From assembly GCF_907165215.1 (NCBI RefSeq), contig NZ_CAJRAY010000041.1:1-64000 (forward strand): DNA of 64,000 nt. The letters run 5' to 3'. The position numbers were made by a program, and so were the translations under genes. This document shows, in pieces, positions 43,421 to 52,589 of the stretch; position 1 is the stretch's first letter; the number at the start of each line of letters is the position of its first letter. A model generated the notes under the pieces. The model was not told the DNA's origin. It made no database searches and worked only from the letters and a program-made list of their open reading frames with translations. This DNA is from Thermobacillus xylanilyticus. Lineage in GTDB: Bacteria; Bacillota; Bacilli; Paenibacillales; Paenibacillaceae.

Positions 43421-43447
43421 CGTCCGGCCGCAAGGGGCGGCCGGACG
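43421..43447. other. Intergenic perfect hairpin
   Basis: Eleven-base arms CGTCCGGCCGC and GCGGCCGGACG with loop AAGGG, just upstream of the rpsD -35. No T-run on either side. Bases 43448-43654 otherwise hold only a weak TATGAT (43577-43582) that may be the -10 for the GGDEF gene. Confidence 0.6.
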
Positions 43448-43654
43448 ATTTGAAACATGACGCCCGAAAAAGATCGGAGCGGGTTTCCAACGTGCCGGTA
43501 GGAGAAAAGTCCCCGCCTTTCTCGCCGAATCCGGCTTGCGAAAACGGAAACTAGTGCAAAAAGATCAAAAATACGGTATGATAGAGTTATTCTTTGATTG
43601 TTGTCGGGTTCATGTTCCATCTTGCATTGCCGTGTGCGGCAGGAAGGGTTGCCT

Positions 43655-45538
43655 ATGCGCGATCACGAAGTCGACGGTTCGCCTTCCCCGGCCGGTCGCC
43701 CGGACGAAGAGCGGAATAGGCCGATCCGGCCGCTGCTTACGGACAGTTTCGAGGTGTGGCTGAAGGAAATCGGGGAGAGCCGGGCATGGTCCGGATGCGC
43801 GTTCAGGCTTTTCGGCATTGACGGGAGCGAACTGGCGCGAGCCGGCGATCTGACCGAAGAAGTCGAGACGGTGCTCAGGGAATGCGTCTCCCGCGCCATG
43901 CGTTCCGGGGGCTCCGCGGAAGCGGATTCGATGCCGGACGGCCGTTACGTGGCGGCCTATTCCGTCGAGGAGCCTGAGAGATACGGCATCTGCGCGGTTC
44001 TCGGTTTCGTCATGCCGACGGCTGCGGGAGCGAACGCCTGCCGTTTGCTGGCGGAGGCCGGCGCTTTGCATTTCCGCAGCCGGGTGGCCGCCGCGGCGGA
44101 GCGCCGTTTGCTGCATCGCATCATGAAGTTCCAGCGGGAAGCCGACAGGGTGTGGAAGCGGAAAGACCTGCTCCATGACGCGGTGCGCCGGCTGCACGAC
44201 CAGATCGACGTCCCCTCGCTTCTCAGAGAGACCATTTCCATCATCGAAACGTTGTTCGCGGGCGCGGAATTGGAACTGCATCTGTCCCAGGATTACGCGG
44301 CAGTCGACCGGCGCGTCAAACCGCTCGTCTTCAAGCAGGGCGTCGATGAAATCTGTGCGCGCTCGTTCCTCGAAAGCCGGCCGATTACGGCGTACGGAGA
44401 GGACGGATCCGTGGAAGTCGCCGTGCCGTTCTCCGGCAAGCAGGCGGTATACGGCGTTCTGGACCTGAAGCTCAAGGCCGGCGAATGGAACGAAGCGGAG
44501 CTGCCCGCGTTCGTCATGCTTGCCGAGGAAGCCGGATCCGCGTTCGAACACGCGAAACTGTATGAACAATCGAACTTGCTCATCGCGGAATTGCAGCTCA
44601 TCAACGACATGACGAAACGGCTCAACCAGTCGCTCCGTCCGAAAGAGATCTTCGAGTTTATCACGCGCGAGTTTCTGAATGTTTTCAAGGCGGAATTTTG
44701 CTGCGTGCTGCAATACGACCGCGAAGAACACCGCTTTATCGTGATGTCGTCGAACATTCCGGCGATGGTCGACGAGAGCTTCCCCGCGGATTACGGATTC
44801 TGCGGCATTGTCATGCAGACGAAGGAGCCGCTCATCATTTCCGATTATCGCGAATCGGGCAATGTCGAGTCGAAATTGATGGAAGTGACCGGAGCAAGAT
44901 CGCTCATCGCTTCGCCGATTTTCGTCGGCGGCGAGGTCGGCGGCGTCATTCTCGTCGCCCACCGGAGCGCGAACTTCTTCTCCTACGACAATTACAAACT
45001 GCTGCAAGTGATCGCTTCGCACGTCGGGCTGGCCATCGCAAACGCCACGCTTCATGCCGCCGTCCGGCGGATGGCCATCACGGACAATCTGACGGGGCTG
45101 TACGCGCGCCATTACCTCAATGAGCAGATTCAGAAACGACAGCGTCAAGATCCGGGCGGCTCGCTCATCCTGGTCGATATCGATTTCTTCAAAAAGGTGA
45201 ACGATACATACGGGCACCAGATCGGAGACCAGATTCTGGTCCAGGTGGGCAATGTCATCAAGTCCTGCATTCGTGAAACCGATATCGCGGCGCGGTGGGG
45301 CGGCGAAGAACTGGCCGTGTATTTGCCGATGGCGCGCGTCGAGCAGGCGCTGCGCGTCGCCGACCGCATCCGGCAGCGCGTCGAGGCGGAGACCGAGCCG
45401 GATGTTACGGTGTCGTGCGGCGTATCGGAATGGACGCAGGATGACGAGAAGATCAGTCCCGAGACGTTGTTTTACCGCGCCGACATGGCGCTGTATGCCG
45501 CCAAGAACAGCGGCCGGAACACGGTCATTTCCGGGTAG
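43655..45538 (+). CDS. GAF-GGDEF diguanylate cyclase
   Basis: Cytosolic sensor/cyclase for cyclic di-GMP. An N-terminal region of about 170 residues of unknown type is followed by two GAF-like domains (around 180-310 and 330-455, the second with FKAEFCCVLQYDREEHRFIV and YGFCGIVMQTKEPLIISDYR) and a GGDEF domain (about 465-627): LTDNLTGLYARHYL-type start, DIDFFKKVNDTYGHQIGDQI, and active site RWGGEELAVYLP. The product-inhibition I-site RxxD is present (RETD, five residues before GGEEL). Active cyclase is expected. ATG 43655 has AGGAAGGG six bases upstream. No membrane helix; no neighbouring EAL gene. Confidence 0.9.
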   Translation: MRDHEVDGSPSPAGRPDEERNRPIRPLLTDSFEVWLKEIGESRAWSGCAFRLFGIDGSELARAGDLTEEVETVLRECVSRAMRSGGSAEADSMPDGRYVAAYSVEEPERYGICAVLGFVMPTAAGANACRLLAEAGALHFRSRVAAAAERRLLHRIMKFQREADRVWKRKDLLHDAVRRLHDQIDVPSLLRETISIIETLFAGAELELHLSQDYAAVDRRVKPLVFKQGVDEICARSFLESRPITAYGEDGSVEVAVPFSGKQAVYGVLDLKLKAGEWNEAELPAFVMLAEEAGSAFEHAKLYEQSNLLIAELQLINDMTKRLNQSLRPKEIFEFITREFLNVFKAEFCCVLQYDREEHRFIVMSSNIPAMVDESFPADYGFCGIVMQTKEPLIISDYRESGNVESKLMEVTGARSLIASPIFVGGEVGGVILVAHRSANFFSYDNYKLLQVIASHVGLAIANATLHAAVRRMAITDNLTGLYARHYLNEQIQKRQRQDPGGSLILVDIDFFKKVNDTYGHQIGDQILVQVGNVIKSCIRETDIAARWGGEELAVYLPMARVEQALRVADRIRQRVEAETEPDVTVSCGVSEWTQDDEKISPETLFYRADMALYAAKNSGRNTVISG

Positions 45539-45658
45539 CGCTCCGCCCGGCAGACCGGCCGGCTTCTTTGTTTTTGAGACAGGGGATGAAAGCCGAATAA
45601 GCCCGCAGCTTCCGGGGACAGCCTAAGCGGAGAACCTGGATGAACGGGAGAGATGCCC

Positions 45659-46417
45659 ATGGGCTGCCGGTTGACGATTCGCCGCCTCGGACTGGGGGCG
45701 GCACTCCTTCTCGCCGCCGTACAGACCGGGTGCGCCGGTCCGGAGGACGGCCGCCGGCCGGACGAGGTGCTGTCCATCGTTTCCGCCGGATTGGAAGGCG
45801 TGGACCGCTACACGTTCCGCGCCCGGACCCTCGTCCGGTTCGACGGCATCGAACTGGAGGAGGAATCGTACGAAGGCGAGATTGCCGGCCATGCGGTGCG
45901 CATGATCCGCAGCCTGTCCGACGGCTCCGCAAAGGCGGCAGACCCTGCGGCGACTCCGGCTTCCCGGCTTGCGGAGCTTGCAAAACGGGAGGCGGAGGTC
46001 GAATTTGCCGAGAAGGCGCCGGCCGGCTGTGTGGCGCTGCGCATCAAGCTGTCGGGGGAAACGGCGGCGGAGGATGTACGGGAGCGGCTGATGCGGCAGT
46101 TCGAACTTGCCGCGAAGAAGGCGGAATCCGGCCTTGCTGACGGGAGCCTCCAGGCCGCGGATGCCGCGGCTGCGGAAGCCTACCGCCGGGCCGTGGCGGA
46201 TGAGACGGCGCGCTTCAAGGAATCGCTGACCCGGATGTTGAAAGATCTTCAGGCGGAGACCGGCGTGCTGGTCACGATCGACCGCAAGACGATGCTGCCG
46301 CTTCAGCTCGAGGAGACGACCGTGCTCCGGTACGAGGCGGGCGGCAGAGTGCGCACGGAGGAGCGGGTGACCCGCATGATGCTGGGCGGCTTCGACGGCA
46401 AACCGCCCGCATCATGA
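45659..46417 (+). CDS. Hypothetical lipoprotein
   Basis: Exported lipoprotein: RLTIRRLGLGAALLLAAVQ hydrophobic stretch and lipobox QTGC. The remainder (about 230 residues) begins VDRYTFRARTLVRFDGIELE, a beta-type start also seen in LppX/LolA-like lipid-binding folds, and has a long helical middle (AAEDVRERLMRQFELAAKKA) and end VTIDRKTMLPLQLEETTVLR. ATG 45659 has CGGGAGAG upstream; ATG 45653 is too close. Family not recognised; a LolA-like fold is only a suggestion. Confidence 0.7.
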   Translation: MGCRLTIRRLGLGAALLLAAVQTGCAGPEDGRRPDEVLSIVSAGLEGVDRYTFRARTLVRFDGIELEEESYEGEIAGHAVRMIRSLSDGSAKAADPAATPASRLAELAKREAEVEFAEKAPAGCVALRIKLSGETAAEDVRERLMRQFELAAKKAESGLADGSLQAADAAAAEAYRRAVADETARFKESLTRMLKDLQAETGVLVTIDRKTMLPLQLEETTVLRYEAGGRVRTEERVTRMMLGGFDGKPPAS

Positions 46418-46474
46418 GCGGCATTGTCCGCCGCGTATGCCGGCTCCCAGCCATAGAAGAGGAGGATGAAAGAG

Positions 46475-47590
46475 ATGAGGGATCCGCGGCTTACGGAACT
46501 GGCGGACCGGCTGGCCGGCTATTCGATTGATGTCCGGCCGGGCGAAAATGTGCTGATTGAAGTAATCGGCGGAGACAAGGAACTGGCCAAGGCGCTGATT
46601 GAAGCGGTCGCGAAGCGGGGCGGCCGGCCGTATGTCGAGCTTGCCGACCTCTCTGTGCGGCGCACCCTGCTCCGCCACGCGACGCGCGAACAGATCGAGG
46701 AGTGGGCGGCGTTCGACCTTGAACGGATGCGCCGGATGCACGGCTATATCGGCGTGCGCGCCGGCGACAACATCAGCGAGCTGACCGATGTTCCGGAAGC
46801 GAACATGCGGCTGTACGAGCAGCTGTATGTGAGACCGGTGCATCTCGAGCGCCGGGTCAAAGCGACGAAATGGGTCGTGCTGCGCTGGCCGAATGCATCG
46901 ATGGCGCAGCTTGCGGGCATGAGCACGGAAGCGTTCGAAGATTTCTACTTCCGGGTGTGCAACCTCGATTATGCGAAGATGGACCGGGCGATGGAACCGC
47001 TGAAACAACTGATGGAGCGCACCGATCAGGTGCGGATCACCGGCCCCGGAACCGATCTGAACTTCTCGATCAAAGGCATCGGCGCGAAGAAATGTTCGGG
47101 AAAGCGTAACATTCCCGACGGCGAGGTGTTCACGGCGCCGGTTCGCGATTCGGTGAACGGCACGATCACCTACAACACGCCGAGCAACCGCGGCGGATTC
47201 ACGTTCGAGCAGATCCGGTTTACATTCGCGAACGGCCGGATTGTCGAGGCCGACGCGAACGATCCGGAGCGTCTCAATCAGATATTGGACACCGACGAAG
47301 GCGCGCGGTACATCGGCGAGTTCAGCCTCGGATTCAACCCGCACATTCTGCATCCGATGAACGATACGCTGTTTGACGAGAAAATCGCCGGCAGTCTTCA
47401 TTTTACACCGGGTCAGGCTTATGAAGAGACCGACAACGGCAACCGTTCTTCCGTCCACTGGGATCTGGTGCTCATCCAGCGGCCGGAGTACGGGGGAGGC
47501 GAAGTCTGGTTCGACGGCCGGCTGATCCGGAAGGACGGACGGTTTGTCGTCCCGGAACTGGAAGGGCTTAATCCGGAAAATTTGTCGTAA
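46475..47590 (+). CDS. M29 family aminopeptidase
   Basis: Metal-dependent aminopeptidase of the thermophilic AmpS/AmpII type, 371 residues. Metal-site blocks: NIPDGEVFTAPVRDSVNGTI (Glu), IGEFSLGFNPHI (Glu), DEKIAGSLHFTPGQAYE (His) and SSVHWDLVLIQ (His-x-Asp). N-terminal RPGENVLIEVIGGDKELAKA and the WPNASMAQLAGMSTEAFEDF stretch are family-typical. ATG 46475 has GGAGG nine bases upstream; ATG 46466 lies directly on it. Probably general peptide turnover. Confidence 0.92.
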   Translation: MRDPRLTELADRLAGYSIDVRPGENVLIEVIGGDKELAKALIEAVAKRGGRPYVELADLSVRRTLLRHATREQIEEWAAFDLERMRRMHGYIGVRAGDNISELTDVPEANMRLYEQLYVRPVHLERRVKATKWVVLRWPNASMAQLAGMSTEAFEDFYFRVCNLDYAKMDRAMEPLKQLMERTDQVRITGPGTDLNFSIKGIGAKKCSGKRNIPDGEVFTAPVRDSVNGTITYNTPSNRGGFTFEQIRFTFANGRIVEADANDPERLNQILDTDEGARYIGEFSLGFNPHILHPMNDTLFDEKIAGSLHFTPGQAYEETDNGNRSSVHWDLVLIQRPEYGGGEVWFDGRLIRKDGRFVVPELEGLNPENLS

Positions 47591-47614
47591 ATTACACCAA
47601 TAAGCAGCTTCCTC

Positions 47615-47643
47615 TTGTAGGCGGCGTAAAATCACGCTATCAT
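47615..47643 (+). promoter_or_regulatory. Sigma-A promoter of HPr-like gene
   Basis: TTGTAG (47615-47620), 17-base spacer, TATCAT (47638-47643), 39 bases before ATG 47682. Confidence 0.6.
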
Positions 47644-47681
47644 GGAGAAAAGTTCATCCTATTCCTATGGAGGGAATCGAC

Positions 47682-47924
47682 ATGTCCAACAATGCAGCGA
47701 TCGTGGATATTTCCCAGACGGCCAACCGTTTCCGTTCGTCCATCGTGCTGCAAGCCGAGAACAAGTATATCGATGTCAAGAGCATTCTCGGTCTGTTCAC
47801 GACGCTTGTGAGCGGCCATTCGTATGAACTTCACGTACACGGTCCGGATGCCGAAGAAGCGAAGGCGGCGATGGCCGAAGTATTTGCGAAACACAATCTG
47901 AACGTCACGATTGTTTCGGACTGA
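47682..47924 (+). CDS. HPr-fold protein lacking the catalytic histidine
   Basis: 80-residue HPr-family protein. The core reads QTANRFRSSIVLQAENKYID-V-KSILGLFTTLVSGHSYELHV and ends in an EEAKAAMAEVF helix, as HPr/Crh does. Aligning KSILG with the Ser46 region puts Ser34 at the HPr-kinase site, and the segment that should hold G-I-H-A-R-P is S-N-N-A-A here: His15 falls on Asn3 and Arg17 on Ala5. It therefore cannot carry PEP-derived phosphate but might still be phosphorylated on Ser34, like Crh (which has Gln15). ATG 47682 has GGAGG eight bases upstream. Not next to ptsI or hprK. Confidence 0.8.
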   Translation: MSNNAAIVDISQTANRFRSSIVLQAENKYIDVKSILGLFTTLVSGHSYELHVHGPDAEEAKAAMAEVFAKHNLNVTIVSD

Positions 47925-47991
47925 TCTTCCCAGCGTTCGCGTCTCCTTTTTCCCGTTCGCGGTCCGCGGCTGTTCCCGCAGGCAGACGAGC

Positions 47992-48020
47992 TTGAGGTTT
48001 GCCCCGAATTCGTCTAATAT
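47992..48020 (+). promoter_or_regulatory. Sigma-A promoter of ylaN
   Basis: TTGAGG (47992-47997), 17-base spacer, TAATAT (48015-48020), 43 bases before GTG 48064. Confidence 0.6.
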
Positions 48021-48063
48021 ACAAGTATAAGACGGCGTGGGCGGCCGCAGGGGGGAGAGTACC

Positions 48064-48360
48064 GTGTCTTCATCGGATGTCATGGTTCACCTGAATCAGA
48101 AGGCGCTTCTTCTGCTTCAGGAAGATGCAGATAAAATCGAGAAATTGATCAAAGTTCAGATGGACAATCTGACGACGCGCAAATGTCCGCTCTATGAAGA
48201 AGTGCTGGACACCCAGATGTACGGGTTTTCGCGCGAAGTCGATTTCGCGATCCGCGCCGGGCTGATCAGCGAATCGACCGGCAAACAGATGATCCAAACG
48301 CTTGAACGCAATCTGGCGCTGTTGTACGAAGCGCTCGGCGAAGGAAGGCTGTCTCCGTGA
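48064..48360 (+). CDS. ylaN: YlaN family protein
   Basis: 98-residue helical protein almost identical in its core to Bacillus Yla[21 protein letters not shown] then [20 protein letters not shown]. YlaN is needed in Bacillus and Staphylococcus under some conditions and has been tied to iron homeostasis through Fur; how it acts is still debated. GTG 48064 has a G-rich ribosome site (GGGGGGAG). The ylaN-ftsW neighbourhood of Bacillus is kept, with ftsW now facing it. Confidence 0.93.
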   Translation: MSSSDVMVHLNQKALLLLQEDADKIEKLIKVQMDNLTTRKCPLYEEVLDTQMYGFSREVDFAIRAGLISESTGKQMIQTLERNLALLYEALGEGRLSP

Positions 48361-48390
48361 GAGGCGGCCTTTCGTCTTTTTCATGCGCTC

Positions 48391-48420
48391 TTGCTTCGGG
48401 CCGGGCAATTCCTTTACAAT
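48391..48420 (+). promoter_or_regulatory. Promoter of Asp23-family gene
   Basis: TTGCTT (48391-48396), 18-base spacer, TACAAT (48415-48420). Confidence 0.55.
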
Positions 48421-48452
48421 GGGTACATATGGTACCAGGGGAGATGACGAAG

Positions 48453-48833
48453 ATGACCGAAGACGTTCTTGGCGGCAACATTCGCATATCCGACGACGTC
48501 GTCGCTACGATAGCCGGGATGGCGGCGCTGGAGACGCCGGGCATAGCCGGCATGTCGGGCGGCATATCGGAAGGACTGGCAAAACGACTCAGCGGCAAAA
48601 ATGTACAAAAGGGCGTTTCGGTCGAGGTCGGGCAGCTGGAAGCGGCCATTGATCTTCGCGTCATTGTGCAATTCGGCATTCCGATCCAGTCGGTGTGCCG
48701 GCAGCTCCAGGACAATGTCCGCCAGGCAGTGGAGAACATGACCGGTCTTCACGTGGTGGAAGTGAACGTGAAAGTGGAAGGCGTCGCGTTCAAGGACGAG
48801 GAGAAGGAAGAAGCGCCGCAGCGTGTCAACTGA
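48453..48833 (+). CDS. Asp23/Gls24 family envelope stress protein
   Basis: 126-residue protein of the Asp23/Gls24 (DUF322) family: GNIRISDDVVATIAGMAALE with ETPGIAGMSGG, then VEVGQLEAAIDLRVIVQFGI, QDNVRQAVENMTGLHVVEVN and VKVEGVAF. Members coat the inner membrane through AmaP-type anchors or act near fatty-acid synthesis (YloU/YqhY). It most resembles the shorter YloU/YqhY-like form. ATG 48453 has AGGGGAG nine bases upstream. Own promoter between ylaN and ftsW. Confidence 0.9.
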   Translation: MTEDVLGGNIRISDDVVATIAGMAALETPGIAGMSGGISEGLAKRLSGKNVQKGVSVEVGQLEAAIDLRVIVQFGIPIQSVCRQLQDNVRQAVENMTGLHVVEVNVKVEGVAFKDEEKEEAPQRVN

Positions 48834-48854
48834 CCGGAATCGGCTGAGAACATA

Positions 48855-48894
48855 AGCGGGACGGATCCTTACAGGATGCCGTCCCGCTCGTTTT
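48855..48894. terminator. Terminator between Asp23-family gene and ftsW
   Basis: AGCGGGACGGATCCT pairing with AGGAT-G-CCGTCCCGCT (one bulge), then CGTTTT. Confidence 0.75.
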
Positions 48895-48917
48895 GATCGG
48901 AAATGTCCGCATGTTCG

Positions 48918-50144
48918 TCATCTCCGGCGGACCGGAGCGGATCCGAATCGCGGAGCGTCGGGCCTGACGCCGCGTGAAAGCTGCTCCTGTTCGAGCCGCG
49001 CCACCCGGTTGTATTCCCGCGATATGCTGAGCAGCAAGCCGATCCCGGCGAGCGTTACGATAATGGATGAGCCGCCGTAGCTGATGAGCGGCAGCGTTAC
49101 GCCGGTGATCGGGATCGCCCCGATGACGCCTCCGATATTGATGACGGCCTGGATGCCGATCATGCTCATGATGCCGATGCCGACGAGCGTGCCGTATGGA
49201 TCGGGGCATCTCAGCGCGATGATTATGCCGCGCCAGATGAAGAACAGATACGTGAGCAGAAAGATGACCGATCCGATGAATCCGAATTCTTCGGCAATCA
49301 CCGAGAAGATGAAATCGTTGTAGGGAAAAGGCAAGTATTTCAGCTTCTGCACGCTGTGTCCGAACCCGGCGCCCGTGAGACCGCCGTGGCCGAGCGCTTC
49401 CAGCGATTTGACCAGATGATATCCGCTGCCCAGCTCGTCCTCCAACGGATTGAGGTACGAGGTAAGCCGATCGATCCGGTATGACCATGCGCCGGGGTTC
49501 ATGAGCATCGAGACGCTCACGAAGGCCGTGATGACGACGGCGGCCGACAGTCCGAGGACGGCGAGATGCTTCAGGTTTGCGCCGCCGGCGAACAGGACGA
49601 TCGCGGCGAAGAGCGCGGTGACCATCGCGGACCCGAGGTCCGGCTGCAGCATGATCAGGGAGCAGACGAACCCGATGACAAGCGTCACCGGAAGCAAGCC
49701 GTGTTTGAAATCGCGAAAACGCTCATCCTTCTTGGAGATGACGGCGCCCAGGTACATGATGAGCGCCAGCTTGGCAAATTCGGTCGGCTGGATGCCGAGC
49801 GTCCCGACGCCGAACCAGCTGCGGGCGCCGTTGCGCTCCTCGCCGATGAACGGCACGAGCGCAAGCAGAATCATCGCCGGTATGAAGAACAGCACGTAGC
49901 CTTTCTTGAATCGGCGGTAAGGAATGTTCATCAGCACCAGCAGCAGAAACAACCCTGCCGCAATCCAGACGAGCTGCCTTTTCGTGAAATAGAGCGGATC
50001 CCGGTTGAACGCATCGGAGGCGAGCGTATAGTTCGAACTTGCGCTGAACACCATGACGAGTCCGAATCCGACCAGGAGCAGCGTCAGAATGAGCAGCAGG
50101 AAATCCGGTCTGCCGCGGGGGCCGCTTGACTGCTGCGCGTTCAT
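48918..50144 (-). CDS. ftsW: FtsW/RodA/SpoVE family peptidoglycan polymerase
   Basis: Polytopic SEDS glycosyltransferase of 408 residues that polymerises lipid II with a class B PBP at the division site. About ten helices; conserved blocks NGARSWFGVGTLGIQPTEFA, MLQPDLGSAMV, GSGYHLVKSLEALGHGGLTG, NDFIFSVIAEEFGFIG (catalytic Asp), and the C-terminal GVTLPLISYGGSSI signature. Placed as FtsW because of ylaN nearby; SpoVE or RodA cannot be wholly excluded. ATG 50144 lies 11 bases after the yugN-like gene on the same strand, so the two are probably co-transcribed. Confidence 0.9.
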   Translation of the reverse strand: MNAQQSSGPRGRPDFLLLILTLLLVGFGLVMVFSASSNYTLASDAFNRDPLYFTKRQLVWIAAGLFLLLVLMNIPYRRFKKGYVLFFIPAMILLALVPFIGEERNGARSWFGVGTLGIQPTEFAKLALIMYLGAVISKKDERFRDFKHGLLPVTLVIGFVCSLIMLQPDLGSAMVTALFAAIVLFAGGANLKHLAVLGLSAAVVITAFVSVSMLMNPGAWSYRIDRLTSYLNPLEDELGSGYHLVKSLEALGHGGLTGAGFGHSVQKLKYLPFPYNDFIFSVIAEEFGFIGSVIFLLTYLFFIWRGIIIALRCPDPYGTLVGIGIMSMIGIQAVINIGGVIGAIPITGVTLPLISYGGSSIIVTLAGIGLLLSISREYNRVARLEQEQLSRGVRPDAPRFGSAPVRRR

Positions 50145-50155
50145 GGAAAAGGGAG

Positions 50156-50500
50156 TCAGCTCAGCAGCGTCTTCAATTCATTCAGCCGCTGCTTGGCCGT
50201 ATTCAGGATCGGTTCGGGAATCGGCGATTCGTAATCGAGTCCGTGCGGAAACGTTGCTTTGCCGATGTACACGGATTCGATGGACAGGATCGCGTCGGGA
50301 GACTCCAGCTTGCCTTCGACAGCCCGCGTGCTGATGCGCAGGAAGTAGTCATCGCCGCTTGCGCGGTCTTCCAGCTTCAGGTCATAGGTCGCGCGGTTGT
50401 ATTCCCATTGCCAACGGACAAAACCGAGTTTTTCCGCGGATTCATCCAGATGAGCCAGATCGCTGGTCATGCCGTTCAGGCCGGTTTGTTCGATAATCAT
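50156..50500 (-). CDS. YugN-like protein
   Basis: 114-residue soluble protein of the YugN-like family: start MIIEQTGLNGMTSDLAHLDE, middle FVRWQWEYNRATYDLKLEDR and DDYFLRISTRAVEGKLESPD, end ATFPHGLDYESPIPEPI. Function unknown. ATG 50500 has AGGAGG 13 bases upstream, a rather long gap. Co-directional with ftsW. Confidence 0.82.
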   Translation of the reverse strand: MIIEQTGLNGMTSDLAHLDESAEKLGFVRWQWEYNRATYDLKLEDRASGDDYFLRISTRAVEGKLESPDAILSIESVYIGKATFPHGLDYESPIPEPILNTAKQRLNELKTLLS

Positions 50501-50709
50501 TGAGTAGATGTTCCTCCTTCGGAATATGCCCTGCAGCCCTGCGGGCCCGTCATTCTCTTTCTCATATTAGTATGTTTCACAAATGCGCGCAAGCCCGCGC
50601 CGCTCGCGGCATGCACCGCGCGCAAGTCCGCGATTTCACACCGATCCCGGCTTCTGATACACTAGAATTATGAAGATCGGCACTGACTGAAAAGTGAGGA
50701 GACGGAAGA

Positions 50710-51909
50710 ATGCGAGATTCTCTGGAATCCGCCGGAACGTTGCTGCGATACATGCCGGACATGACGGCCTGGAGGCGGCATCTGCACCGGCATCCGGAGC
50801 TGTCGTTCCGCGAGGAGCGAACCGCCGCGTGGATTGCCGACAGGCTGCGGGAAATCGGCTGCGACGAAGTGCGCACGGGCGTCGGCGGCACCGGTGTGGT
50901 CGCCGTCATCCGCGGCGCGAAACCCGGGCCGGTCGTCGCGCTGCGCGCCGATATCGACGCCTTGCCGATCCAGGACGAGAAAGACGTGCCGTACCGTTCG
51001 ACCGTGCCCGGCGTCATGCACGCCTGCGGCCACGATGCGCATACGGCCGCGCTGCTCGGCGTTGCCGCCCATTACGCCGCTTCGCGGGACGGCCTGACGG
51101 GGGAACGCCGGCTGCTGTTCCAGCCCGCCGAAGAGGTGACGCCGGGCGGAGCGCTCGGGATGATCGGGGACGGGGCGCTGGACGGCGTCTCCGCGATCTA
51201 CGGCGTCCACCTGTGGACGCCGCTGCCGTTCGGCACGATTGCCAGCGCGCCGGGGCCGGTGATGGCGGCCGAGAATGAGTTTTTCGTGGAGATCAGGGGC
51301 AAAGGCGGCCACGGGGGCATGCCCCATGAGGCGGTCGATGCGATCGCGGCCGGAGCCGCATTCGTCCAGGCCGTGCAGACGATCGTCAGCCGGTCGGTGA
51401 ATCCGCTCGAGCCGGCAGTCGTCACGATCGGTTCATTTCAGGCCGGCACCGCACCCAACATCGTCGCGGATACATGCCGGCTGTCCGGCACCGTCCGCAC
51501 GTTCGACGCATCGGTGCGCGATCGGGTGCAGGAGCGGCTCCGCGTGATTGCGGACGCGGTATGCCGTCAGTTCGGAGCGGAATATTCGCTCGATTGGCGG
51601 GACGGCTACCCGCCGGTCGTTAATGACGAGCGGGAGGCGGAGCGTTTCTTCGCGGTGGCCCGCCGGCTTTTCGGCGGCGATGCGGTTCAGCGGATCCGTC
51701 CGCTCATGGCGGGCGAAGATTTCGCCTATTACCTGAAGCGCGTTCCCGGCTGCTTCATGTTCGTCGGGGCGGGCAACGAGGATTGCGGCGCCGTTTATCC
51801 GCACCACCATCCGCGCTTCGACATCGACGAACGGGCCATGCTGTCGGCGGCGCGGCTGTTGACCGCGATGGCCGACGATTATGCCGGGGAGACGGCGTCC
51901 GCCGTATAA
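50710..51909 (+). CDS. M20 family amidohydrolase/aminoacylase
   Basis: Zinc/manganese hydrolase of the IAA-amino-acid hydrolase/hippurate hydrolase type, 399 residues. Metal and catalytic blocks: HRHPELSFREERT, LRADIDALPIQDEK, MHACGHDAHTAALLG, FQPAEEVTPGGALGMIGDGA, dimerisation-domain GKGGHGGMPHEAVDAI, and the C-terminal MAGEDFAYYLKRVPGCFMFV with a later HHHPRFDIDERA. The acyl donor cannot be told from sequence; N-acetyl-diaminopimelate or N-acetyl-cysteine deacetylation are family options. ATG 50710 has GAGGAGA upstream. Confidence 0.92.
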   Translation: MRDSLESAGTLLRYMPDMTAWRRHLHRHPELSFREERTAAWIADRLREIGCDEVRTGVGGTGVVAVIRGAKPGPVVALRADIDALPIQDEKDVPYRSTVPGVMHACGHDAHTAALLGVAAHYAASRDGLTGERRLLFQPAEEVTPGGALGMIGDGALDGVSAIYGVHLWTPLPFGTIASAPGPVMAAENEFFVEIRGKGGHGGMPHEAVDAIAAGAAFVQAVQTIVSRSVNPLEPAVVTIGSFQAGTAPNIVADTCRLSGTVRTFDASVRDRVQERLRVIADAVCRQFGAEYSLDWRDGYPPVVNDEREAERFFAVARRLFGGDAVQRIRPLMAGEDFAYYLKRVPGCFMFVGAGNEDCGAVYPHHHPRFDIDERAMLSAARLLTAMADDYAGETASAV

Positions 51910-52040
51910 GCCGTGGCACGTCTGGCATTCTTCGCATCGAATGCCCCGCAGCCGTTCAGGCAAGCCTAACGGAAGGCCGGTTTTGAGGCTGTGAGGCGAA
52001 GGCGACCGGCCGGCAATGATCCATGCGAGGAGGATGCCCC

Positions 52041-52484
52041 ATGGCGAAGACGGTCAAGGAGATCATGTCGACCAACCCCGTGACGGCGACGACGCAGGAT
52101 AATATTTATGAGTGCGCCGTGCTGATGAAACAGCACGACATCGGGTTCGTTCCGATCGTCGAAGGCCGCAAGCTGGTCGGCGTCGTGACGGACCGCGACC
52201 TGGTCATCCGCGGGTACGCGGAGAAGCATTCGGGCTCGACGTCCGTAACCGAAGTCATGACGAAGGATATCCGAACGGTGCCTCCTTCCATGACCGTCGA
52301 TGAATGCGCGCGTCTGATGGCCGACAATCAGATCCGGCGTCTGCCGGTCGTGGACAATGGCGAACTGGTCGGCATCGTATCGATCGGCGACCTGGCGATC
52401 CGCGAAATTTTCGTGAACGAAGCGGGCGACGCGCTCAGCGCCATCTCCGAGCACGACCACCGCGAGCCGTCCGCGGTCCACTGA
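52041..52484 (+). CDS. CBS-domain pair protein
   Basis: 147-residue protein composed of two CBS motifs: KEIMSTNPVTATTQDNIYEC with VPIVEGRKLVGVVTDRDLV, and TEVMTKDIRTVPPSMTVDEC with LPVVDNGELVGIVSIGDLAI. Such pairs bind adenine nucleotides. It resembles YhcV more than AcuB (no ACT domain), so it does not supply the missing acuB. ATG 52041 follows AGGAGG. Confidence 0.92.
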   Translation: MAKTVKEIMSTNPVTATTQDNIYECAVLMKQHDIGFVPIVEGRKLVGVVTDRDLVIRGYAEKHSGSTSVTEVMTKDIRTVPPSMTVDECARLMADNQIRRLPVVDNGELVGIVSIGDLAIREIFVNEAGDALSAISEHDHREPSAVH

Positions 52485-52589
52485 CCGACGAGGCCCTTCG
52501 GCGGTCCGCCGAAGGGAACCTCCCGGACGCGGGCGGAAAGTTTGCAAGCATACAGGCGATATCCAGAGACAAGCGGAGGCACTACATAG

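Noticed and set aside
52041-52484. AcuB to complete the acuABC set
   Set aside because: CBS pair only, no ACT domain, 17 kb from acuA-acuC; closer to YhcV-like proteins.
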